Shown piece after piece: positions 1-4,477 of a stretch of 5,013 bases of DNA. The stretch's first letter is position 1, and each line of letters begins with the position of its first letter. The stretch is from NCBI GenBank assembly GCA_903905395.1, contig CAIVGD010000080.1:1-5013 (forward strand), in the 5' to 3' direction. Below the pieces are notes generated by a model that ran no database searches, was not told where the DNA came from, and worked only from the letters and a program-made list of their open reading frames with translations. The position numbers were made by a program, and so were the translations under genes. The DNA is from an uncultured Verrucomicrobiota bacterium (GTDB lineage: Bacteria > Verrucomicrobiota > Verrucomicrobiia > Methylacidiphilales > Verrucolacustridaceae).

Positions 1-304
1 GTTCTGCTGAACTTGCGGCCACTTCCAGAAACATTGCGTCATCCGGATCTGGAAGTTTGAGGTGCCATCCGATTGGCGATACCAGATCTTGGTCCCCTAG
101 GATCTGGAGGAAACGGTCGATCATCTCCGAAGGGAAAGAGAATCGTGGACGTTGCAGTACCTCACGATATTCGACGGCGATCCGCGTGTCGTAAGAAAGG
201 CGCAAACGCCGTGCGTAAATCTCCCCTAGAAGGCGTCCTGGGGGGCCGTGGGGTGAAAGATGCGCAGCCACCACCACATTGGTGTCGAAAACCCAGCTTC
301 TCAC
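1..304 (-). CDS. PIN-domain toxin of a type II toxin-antitoxin pair, C-terminus cut by the window edge
   Basis: The minus-strand frame is open from a GTG at 304-302 to the window edge, giving 101 residues without a stop. The N-terminus VFDTNVVVAAHLSPHGPP is the first PIN motif, with the metal-binding Asp at residue 7. Glutamates at 45 and 48 lie in the AVEYREVLQRPRF stretch, and DPDDAMFLEVAA (residues 86-97) carries the next conserved acidic site. This order resembles the PIN toxins grouped as COG1569, usually about 135-145 residues long, so roughly the last quarter, with the final acidic motif, lies outside the window. PIN toxins are Mg2+-dependent ribonucleases that block translation when not bound by their antitoxin; the RNA target cannot be predicted. 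The GTG start is chosen because it overlaps the antitoxin stop in a GTGA (301-304), typical of translational coupling; only a weak GAGG precedes it. The family call is firm; toxicity is inferred. Confidence 0.85.
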   Translation of the reverse strand, partial: MRSWVFDTNVVVAAHLSPHGPPGRLLGEIYARRLRLSYDTRIAVEYREVLQRPRFSFPSEMIDRFLQILGDQDLVSPIGWHLKLPDPDDAMFLEVAASSAE

Positions 305-588
305 CGACCTCGAGCCACTCGGGCAGCACGAATCTCGGAATCGATTTCGGCCATCGACAACTTATCCACGCCCTGCGCAACTGCGGCCATTTGCGCCTTT
401 CGCAGGGACTGTTGAGCACGGGCATAAAAACAATCTCGCAGGTCGTCCATTAGGGTTGCATCGGAGGTGGGCAGCAGAATCGACCGAGGTTTGCCATCTT
501 TCGTGATCACGAGAACGCCCTCCGCTTCCAAGGACTTCATGACCTTCCCGGAATTGGCCGCTAACTCTCTTGTCGGAATCATTCTCAT
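301..588 (-). CDS. Phd/YefM-family antitoxin
   Basis: This 95-residue protein is the antitoxin partner of the PIN toxin just downstream. Residues 1-40 (MRMIPTRELAANSGKVMKSL, then a VLVITKDGKPRSILLP stretch) fit the Phd/YefM fold: an N-terminal DNA-binding part, then the 'iTkdGkP' strand. The C-terminal half is charged and helical (LRDCFYARAQQSLRKAQ, then LSMAEIDSEIRAAR) and resembles the toxin-wrapping tail of antitoxins paired with PIN toxins. Such antitoxins neutralise the toxin and repress their own operon. The frame is open further upstream to 717, but that part runs antisense across the lpxK end and the promoter and does not look like protein, so the ATG at 588 is preferred; the ATG at 582 is an alternative two codons in. 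No Shine-Dalgarno precedes either start, which fits the promoter position described separately. The stop at 301-303 overlaps the toxin start. Confidence 0.85.
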   Translation of the reverse strand: MRMIPTRELAANSGKVMKSLEAEGVLVITKDGKPRSILLPTSDATLMDDLRDCFYARAQQSLRKAQMAAVAQGVDKLSMAEIDSEIRAARVARGR

Positions 589-594
589 GCAGTG

Positions 595-623
595 ATTATG
601 TCGTACAAATGCTGTATAGTCAA
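595..623 (-). promoter_or_regulatory. sigma70-type promoter of the toxin-antitoxin operon, with possible operator
   Basis: Read on the minus strand, TTGACT (623-618) matches the -35 consensus at five of six bases. A 17-base spacer follows, then CATAAT (600-595), which matches the -10 consensus at five of six bases. The expected start of transcription, six to seven bases past the -10 box, falls at about 588, the first base of the antitoxin ATG, so the mRNA would be leaderless or nearly so. The spacer contains an imperfect inverted repeat, TACA-GCATT-TGTA (616-604), which could be an autoregulatory operator, since Phd/YefM proteins bind short palindromes at their own promoters. The promoter is well supported by sequence; the operator is weak. 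Confidence 0.6.
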
Positions 624-661
624 TTAGGGTTCTTTTTTTGATTAGAAACCAGTTCCTTGAC

Positions 662-1846
662 CTACGACCCCATGGCGGAGGGGTGGATGCCGAGTGCTTC
701 GCGAACGGTGGTCTCAAAGGTTTCGCCGTCGCTCAAGAGGGAGATTTCCACGCGGAGAAAAAGGACGGGGATGTCGCGAGGAGGGAAGGGTGGGAAGCGA
801 ACGGAATCCTTTTCGGTGGTAATGAGAGCGAGGCCGCGACGCGCGCGGGTGCGAGTCAGCGCGTTTTCCACCTCGGGGGCGGTGAAGCGGTGGTGGTCGG
901 CAAAGGAGCGCTGGTAAACGATCTCGGCTCCGAGTTTGACCAATCCCTCGAGAAAACTTTCTGGGACGGCGATGCCAGCGACCGCCCCCACGCGCAGACC
1001 ACGAAGATAGGAAAGGGGTTGGCGTTCCCCGGTGATCAGATCCTCCAAGTGAAGCGGATGATGGCTGCATGGAAGAATGCGGGCATGGCGGTTGTAGCGA
1101 CGGATGGATTTCTCCAACGCGGTGTGATCCTTGCCGGCACACTTTGTCAGGAGGATAAGATCGGCGCGACGCAGGGCATCGGGAGGTTCCCGAAGGACGC
1201 CACGGGGTAATACGTGTTTGTTGCCAAACGGATTCTGTCGGTCAACTAGGAGGAGATTGAAGCGATCTCCGAGCCGGAGGTACTGGAATCCGTCATCGAG
1301 GAGGAGGGTATCGGCCCGATAATTGCGAATGGCGTAGCGGGCGCTCTTCACCCGGTCGGAATCCACCAGCACGGCCACCCCGGGAAGATTGCGCGCGAGC
1401 ATGAAGGGCTCGTCGCCCGCTTGGGCGGAATCGAGAAGGACGGATTTTCCGTCGGAAACCACGCGGGGTGGGGATGGAATTCTCCCGGGGAGGAATCGGT
1501 CGGCCAAGCGCGTGAGGAGAGGCTTGGGGACGCTTTTGTAGCCGCGACTGAGGATGGCGACTCGGCGACCGGCTTCATGTAGGGAGCGGGCCAGCTTTTC
1601 CACAACGGGAGTTTTGCCAGTTCCGCCGACGGTCAGATTGCCAACGCTGATCACCATCACGCCGACGGAGTAACGCCGAAAGACGGCGTCCTGATAGAAG
1701 CGGGCGCGGACCCGCATGATTCCAGCATAGATGGTGGCAAGAAAGAGGAGGAGGGGTTTAAGGAGGGATGCTCCGCGCCCCGCCGCGCGATCTAGGATCA
1801 CGTCGGCCGCAAACTGTTCGAGGGATTCGAGGGCTTTCAGTGCCAC
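662..1846 (-). CDS. lpxK: Tetraacyldisaccharide 4'-kinase (lipid A 4'-kinase)
   Basis: LpxK uses ATP to phosphorylate the 4' position of tetraacyldisaccharide-1-phosphate, giving lipid IVA, at the inner face of the cytoplasmic membrane. The 394 residues show a hydrophobic N-terminal segment (about 29-46, LKPLLLFLATIYAGI), the P-loop GNLTVGGTGKTP (69-80), SRGYKS (100-105), VVSDG (129-133), AGDEPFMLARNLPG (143-156), the Walker B-like DDGFQYL (184-190), NPFGN with LPRGVLREP (205-221), GIAVPESF (291-298), ADHHRF (316-321) with the histidine pair needed for catalysis, and TTEKD (343-347). The family is usually about 320-360 residues; the extra length is partly an N-terminal stretch (about 1-28, with EQFAADVILDR) that I associate with verrucomicrobial members. 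The start is a GTG at 1846; an in-frame TAA lies seven codons upstream (1867-1865), no in-frame ATG precedes Met44, and no Shine-Dalgarno is visible. The stop is TAG. It is divergent from dnaK. Confidence 0.96.
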   Translation of the reverse strand: MALKALESLEQFAADVILDRAAGRGASLLKPLLLFLATIYAGIMRVRARFYQDAVFRRYSVGVMVISVGNLTVGGTGKTPVVEKLARSLHEAGRRVAILSRGYKSVPKPLLTRLADRFLPGRIPSPPRVVSDGKSVLLDSAQAGDEPFMLARNLPGVAVLVDSDRVKSARYAIRNYRADTLLLDDGFQYLRLGDRFNLLLVDRQNPFGNKHVLPRGVLREPPDALRRADLILLTKCAGKDHTALEKSIRRYNRHARILPCSHHPLHLEDLITGERQPLSYLRGLRVGAVAGIAVPESFLEGLVKLGAEIVYQRSFADHHRFTAPEVENALTRTRARRGLALITTEKDSVRFPPFPPRDIPVLFLRVEISLLSDGETFETTVREALGIHPSAMGS

Positions 1847-1916
1847 ACAGATAAGGTGGAGATGTTATCGCCAAAGGTTGAGAAAATTCGCCAGCGCGCG
1901 GATTGCCAGTAGGAAC

Positions 1917-1941
1917 CATCAGCCCATACTCTCTTCCTCCC
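1917..1941 (-). promoter_or_regulatory. Strong ribosome binding site and two-codon ORF in the lpxK leader
   Basis: On the minus strand GGGAGG (1941-1936) lies eight bases before an ATG at 1927, a textbook initiation site. The reading frame is ATG GGC TGA, so it ends after two codons. It is in the same frame as lpxK, whose GTG is 81 bases further on and has no Shine-Dalgarno. A second ATG at 1919 overlaps the TGA in an ATGA but opens a different frame that runs into lpxK out of phase and does not look like protein. Between the TGA and the TAA at 1867-1865 the lpxK frame reads WFLLAIRALANFLNLWR, hydrophobic but without a start codon. This may be a minimal upstream ORF limiting lpxK translation, a decayed former start, or chance. 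Confidence 0.35.
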
Positions 1942-1960
1942 TTGACCCCTTTATCTTCCA

Positions 1961-1989
1961 TTGACCCACGACTGAAAGTGAGACATTAT
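1961..1989 (+). promoter_or_regulatory. Distal promoter directed towards dnaK
   Basis: TTGACC (1961-1966) matches the -35 consensus at five of six bases and is followed, after exactly 17 bases, by CATTAT (1984-1989), which matches the -10 consensus at four of six. Transcription would begin near 1996 and leave a leader of about 120 bases before dnaK. The -10 box lies inside the palindrome at 1977-1997, so a protein bound there would be expected to block RNA polymerase. No heat-shock sigma32-type promoter is visible. Confidence 0.5.
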
Positions 1990-1997
1990 GTCTCACT
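1977..1997. promoter_or_regulatory. Perfect 21-bp palindromic operator upstream of dnaK
   Basis: The arms AGTGAGACAT and ATGTCTCACT are exact reverse complements around a single central T at 1987. Ten-base perfect arms are very unlikely by chance and have the size expected for a dimeric repressor site. The site is not CIRCE (TTAGCACTC-N9-GAGTGCTAA) and not HAIR (CTTGAGT-N7-ACTCAAG). It overlaps the -10 box of the distal dnaK promoter and lies between the divergent lpxK and dnaK genes, so it could act on either. The binding protein is unknown. Confidence 0.75.
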
Positions 1998-2009
1998 GCA
2001 CTGCAGACA

Positions 2010-2030
2010 ATAGCGACAAAATGTCTCACT
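2010..2030. promoter_or_regulatory. Second, degenerate copy of the operator
   Basis: The right half, ATGTCTCACT (2021-2030), repeats the right arm of the first palindrome exactly. The left half, ATAGCGACAA, keeps six of ten positions, including GACA next to the centre. The two centres (1987 and 2020) are 33 bp apart, close to three helical turns, so two bound dimers would face the same side of the DNA. A strong site plus a weak site in phase suggests cooperative binding. From the distal promoter this site would lie about 14-34 bases into the transcript. Confidence 0.55.
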
Positions 2031-2047
2031 TCATTTTTTCACCGAAA

Positions 2048-2077
2048 CTGATGTGCTGCTCATCAACCACTTATATA
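2048..2077 (+). promoter_or_regulatory. Possible proximal dnaK promoter
   Basis: TATATA (2072-2077) lies in an AT-rich patch and could be a -10 box. The best -35 at the right distance is CTGATG (2048-2053, spacing 18), which matches the consensus at only three positions. Transcription would start near 2084, about 35 bases before the dnaK ATG, and the two operators would then be centred at about -64 and -97, positions more typical of activator sites. The -35 overlaps a small inverted repeat, TGATG (2049-2053) and CATCA (2061-2065). This is a weak candidate. Confidence 0.25.
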
Positions 2078-2082
2078 TACAG

Positions 2083-2113
2083 CTTCTTGGCATGTAACTT
2101 GCGATAAAGGAGG
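2083..2113 (+). promoter_or_regulatory. dnaK ribosome binding site with a possible weak sequestering stem
   Basis: AAAGGAGG (2106-2113) is a near-perfect Shine-Dalgarno five bases before the dnaK ATG at 2119, and it fixes that start. In the RNA, CUUCUU (2083-2088) can pair with AAGGAG (2107-2112) through six pairs including one G-U, and GCA (2090-2092) can pair with UGC (2100-2102) inside the loop. A weak stem over a ribosome binding site of a heat-shock gene recalls RNA thermometers, but the pairing is short and was found by eye. The binding site is certain; the thermosensor is speculative. Confidence 0.5.
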
Positions 2114-2118
2114 TTCAT

Positions 2119-4086
2119 ATGGCTAAAATACTGGGCATTGATTTAGGGACAACAAACTCCTGCATGTCGGTGATGGATGCCGGCCAGCCGGTCGTTCTGG
2201 AAAACTCGGAGGGCGCGCGCACGACCCCTTCGGTCGTGGCATTTACCAAAGGGGGTGAAAGGGTGGTCGGCCAAGCGGCGAAGCGCCAAGCGGTGACCAA
2301 TCCAAAGAACACAATCTTTTCCGTGAAACGCCTTATCGGGCGTAAATTTTCCGAAGTCCAGGAAGAGACCAAGCGCCTTCCCTACAGAGTCGTGGCCGCC
2401 AAAAATGGGGACGCGCACGTCGAAGTTGAAGTGAAAGGGGAGAAAAAATCTTTTTCGCCTGAGGAGATATCCTCCTTCATTCTCGCCAAGCTCAAGGCGG
2501 ACGCGGAATCGAAGCTGGGCGAAAAGATCACCCAAGCGGTGATCACGGTGCCCGCTTATTTTAACGACAGCCAGCGGCAGGCGACGAAAGATGCCGGTAA
2601 AATAGCGGGGCTCGAGGTTTTGCGGATTATCAATGAACCGACTGCCGCCTCCTTGGCCTATGGGTTGGACAAGAAGAAGGACGAGAAAATCGCCGTCTAT
2701 GATTTGGGCGGAGGAACATTTGACATCTCGGTCCTCGACATCGGGGACGGCCTCTTCGAGGTCAAGGCCACCAATGGGGACACCCATCTAGGCGGCGATG
2801 ATTGGGACATGGCGGTGATGGACTGGATAATCGCAGAATTCAAAACCGATTCCGGCATCGATCTCCACGGCCAACCCGATGCCCTGCAACGGATCCGGGA
2901 AGAGGCGGAAAAAGCCAAGATCGCACTCTCTTCGGCGCAGGAGTACGAGATCAACCTTCCATTCGTCACGGCGGACGCTTCCGGACCCAGGCACATCCAG
3001 AAAAAGCTCACCCGGGCCAAGCTGGAACAGCTGACCGACAAACTTCGCGAACGGACGATCGGACCGGTCAATGCCTGTCTGAAGGACGCCGGACTCGCCT
3101 CCAAGCAGATTGACGAATTGGTGCTGGTCGGAGGAATGACCCGGATGCCTTCGATTATCGAGACGGCCCGTAAGATGATCGGCAAAGAGCCGCACAAGGG
3201 AGTGAATCCCGACGAGGTGGTGGCGGTCGGTGCCGCCATCCAAGGTGGGGTGCTCAAGGGCGACGTGCAGGACGTTCTGTTGCTCGACGTGACCCCGCTC
3301 ACCTTGGCGATAGAAACGGCGGGTGGAGTGGCGACACCCATGATTCCGCGGAACACAACCGTCCCGACGAAAAAGACCAACGTCTTCAGCACATACTCGG
3401 ACAACCAACCGGGAGTGGAAATCGTGATCTTGCAGGGAGAGCGACCGCTCTCCCGCGACAACAAGCGGCTAGGCACCTTCCATCTGGATGGTATCCCGCT
3501 GGCGCCGCGGGGCGTTCCGCAGATCGAGGTGACCTTCGACATCGACACGAACGGGATTCTGCAAGTTTCCGCGAAAGATCTAGGGACGGGCAAGGAGCAA
3601 AAAATTTCCATCACCGGCTCGAGCGGACTTTCCAAGGAGGAGGTCGAGAAGCTGACCCGGGAGGCTAAGGAACACGAGGCGGAGGATCTCAAGGCCAAGG
3701 AGAGGATCGAGCAGCGCAATACTGCGGAGAACACCGCTTTTGCCGCAGAAAAGATGATGCGCGAAATGGGAGACAAGTTGGACGCCGGCAAGAAGAAGGA
3801 GATCGAGGAGGCGGCGGCAGCGGTCAAGGAAGCCGTAAAAAAAGATGACGAGGCCCAGATCAAGGAAACTGCTGAAAAGTTGAACACCCTGGTTCAGGCC
3901 GTGAGCTCAGATCTCTATCGGCAGGCCTCGGAGAAGGCCGCGGCAGGGAAACAAACACCTTCGGAATCGGGAAACTCGGAAGCGGCGGGTCCTGGCCCCC
4001 GTCCTGAAAAGGACGCGGGAGACGTGATCGACGCCGAGTTCGAGATGGTTGACAAAAACAAGAAGGGCGGCCCGAAGCCGAGTTGA
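2119..4086 (+). CDS. dnaK: Hsp70 chaperone DnaK
   Basis: DnaK is the cytoplasmic Hsp70: it binds exposed hydrophobic stretches of unfolded proteins and cycles between ATP-open and ADP-closed states with the help of DnaJ and GrpE. At 655 residues it is a little longer than E. coli DnaK (638). The nucleotide-binding domain (about 1-383) shows GIDLGTTNS (6-14), catalytic Lys70 in FSVKRLIG, VPAYFNDSQRQAT (144-156), INEPTAASLAYG (171-182), YDLGGGTFDIS (194-204) with Thr200 and VGGMTRMP (337-344). The interdomain linker is DVLLLDVTPL (385-394). The substrate-binding domain follows, with QPGVEIVILQGER (430-442) and PQIEVTFDIDTNGILQVSAKD (467-487), then a charged helical lid (about 505-608) and a disordered tail ending in DVIDAEFEMVDKNKKGGPKPS, a version of the usual DAEFEEV end with a basic extension. 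All key residues are present. It starts the dnaK-groES-groEL cluster; grpE and dnaJ are not in the window. Confidence 0.99.
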   Translation: MAKILGIDLGTTNSCMSVMDAGQPVVLENSEGARTTPSVVAFTKGGERVVGQAAKRQAVTNPKNTIFSVKRLIGRKFSEVQEETKRLPYRVVAAKNGDAHVEVEVKGEKKSFSPEEISSFILAKLKADAESKLGEKITQAVITVPAYFNDSQRQATKDAGKIAGLEVLRIINEPTAASLAYGLDKKKDEKIAVYDLGGGTFDISVLDIGDGLFEVKATNGDTHLGGDDWDMAVMDWIIAEFKTDSGIDLHGQPDALQRIREEAEKAKIALSSAQEYEINLPFVTADASGPRHIQKKLTRAKLEQLTDKLRERTIGPVNACLKDAGLASKQIDELVLVGGMTRMPSIIETARKMIGKEPHKGVNPDEVVAVGAAIQGGVLKGDVQDVLLLDVTPLTLAIETAGGVATPMIPRNTTVPTKKTNVFSTYSDNQPGVEIVILQGERPLSRDNKRLGTFHLDGIPLAPRGVPQIEVTFDIDTNGILQVSAKDLGTGKEQKISITGSSGLSKEEVEKLTREAKEHEAEDLKAKERIEQRNTAENTAFAAEKMMREMGDKLDAGKKKEIEEAAAAVKEAVKKDDEAQIKETAEKLNTLVQAVSSDLYRQASEKAAAGKQTPSESGNSEAAGPGPRPEKDAGDVIDAEFEMVDKNKKGGPKPS

Positions 4087-4089
4087 CCG

Positions 4090-4107
4090 GCGATCCCACG
4101 GGATCGC
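4090..4107. repeat. Hairpin between dnaK and groES
   Basis: GCGATCCC (4090-4097) and GGGATCGC (4100-4107) are perfect reverse complements separated by AC. In RNA this would fold as a seven-pair GC-rich stem with a four-base loop, starting three bases after the dnaK stop. No T-run follows, so it is not a standard intrinsic terminator. It may stabilise or mark the 3' end of dnaK mRNA, act as a processing site that lets groES-groEL accumulate separately, or be a DNA operator. It fills much of the 79-bp gap before groES. Confidence 0.6.
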
Positions 4108-4145
4108 ACCCATCCTTCAGACGCACCGAAACCTCAAAACCAAAG

Positions 4146-4152
4146 AAAGGAG
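4146..4152 (+). promoter_or_regulatory. groES ribosome binding site with long spacing
   Basis: AAAGGAG lies 13 bases before the groES ATG at 4166, longer than the usual five to nine. No other purine-rich site lies nearer. The protein alignment leaves no doubt about the ATG, so either the spacing is tolerated or translation is somewhat reduced. No promoter was seen in the dnaK-groES gap, which supports cotranscription. Confidence 0.6.
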
Positions 4153-4165
4153 CTCACGAAAAGCT

Positions 4166-4462
4166 ATGGCCAACGTGAATATCCGTCCTCTCGGAGACAG
4201 GGTGCTCGTGCATCCCCTCGAAGAGCAGGAAGTTAAAAAAGGCGGGATCATCATCCCCGATACCGCTAAAGAAAAACCTCAGGAGGGAAAAGTCATCCAA
4301 GTCGGTCCCGGAAAACGGGACGACGCGGGGAAACTCATCCCGATGGAAGTGAAAAAAGGGGACAAGGTCCTGTTCAGCAAATATGGCGGGACTGAAATCA
4401 CAATCGACGGCGAAAAAATGCTCATCATGCGCGAGGACGACATCCTCGGCGTGGTCAGCTGA
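4166..4462 (+). CDS. groES: Co-chaperonin GroES (Hsp10)
   Basis: GroES forms a seven-membered dome that caps the GroEL ring and closes the folding chamber in the presence of ATP. The 98 residues match the usual 95-100. The N-terminus IRPLGDRVLV (6-15) is the family signature; the mobile loop that docks on GroEL spans about 17-38, with the hydrophobic GGIIIP (26-31) making the contact; GKVIQVGPGK (41-50), KKGDKVLFSKYGGTEI (63-78) and the C-terminal MLIMREDDILGVV (85-97) complete the beta-barrel. The same frame is open upstream to 4049, inside dnaK, but homology begins only at MANVNIRPLG, so 4166 is the start. The stop codon is 15 bases before the groEL ATG, and the groEL ribosome binding site overlaps its last base, consistent with tight coupling. 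Confidence 0.98.
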   Translation: MANVNIRPLGDRVLVHPLEEQEVKKGGIIIPDTAKEKPQEGKVIQVGPGKRDDAGKLIPMEVKKGDKVLFSKYGGTEITIDGEKMLIMREDDILGVVS

Positions 4463-4468
4463 AGGAGG
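4462..4468 (+). promoter_or_regulatory. groEL ribosome binding site choosing between two ATGs
   Basis: AAGGAGG begins on the last base of the groES stop. An ATG at 4471 is only two bases away, too close to be used, and is out of frame. The ATG at 4478 is nine bases away and opens the GroEL frame, so it is the true start. Confidence 0.85.
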
Positions 4469-4477
4469 AAATGAATT

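Noticed and set aside
73..453. 126-residue plus-strand frame opposite the toxin-antitoxin pair
   Set aside because: Both genes on the other strand have clear family motifs; this frame has none.
628..651. Terminator for lpxK formed by GGTT...AACC around the A/T run
   Set aside because: The pairing is short with a bulge, and the A/T run lies in the loop rather than after the stem. No lpxK terminator is visible before the antitoxin promoter.
638..1210. 190-residue open frame on the plus strand antisense to lpxK
   Set aside because: It lies opposite conserved LpxK motifs, has no visible domain and no ribosome binding site. It is a shadow frame.
1758..1961. 67-residue minus-strand frame beginning MEDKGVKGGREYGL and overlapping the lpxK start
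   Set aside because: It runs out of phase into lpxK, its composition (many Pro, Arg, Gly) is that of a shifted frame, and no family is recognised.
1942..1967. Repeated TTGACCC at 1942 and 1961 as a possible regulatory repeat
   Set aside because: Only seven bases, two copies; the second is explained as a -35 box and the first has no -10 box at a suitable distance.
2087..2103. sigma54-like promoter, TTGGCATGTAACTTGC, with GG and GC ten bases apart
   Set aside because: The match is good, but transcription would start near 2114, after the Shine-Dalgarno and about five bases before the dnaK ATG. That would remove the ribosome binding site, so it is probably chance.
1847..2118. CIRCE or HAIR element upstream of dnaK
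   Set aside because: Looked for TTAGCACTC/GAGTGCTAA and CTTGAGT/ACTCAAG by eye; neither is present in the control region or the dnaK-groES gap.
2697..3887. 396-residue open frame on the minus strand inside dnaK
   Set aside because: Long antisense frames are a known by-product of codon use in hsp70 genes. The translation is rich in Ser and Arg, has no recognisable domain and mirrors a fully intact DnaK.
4090..4110. Intrinsic terminator after dnaK
   Set aside because: The stem is good but is followed by ACCCATCC with no T-run, so it lacks the second part of a terminator.
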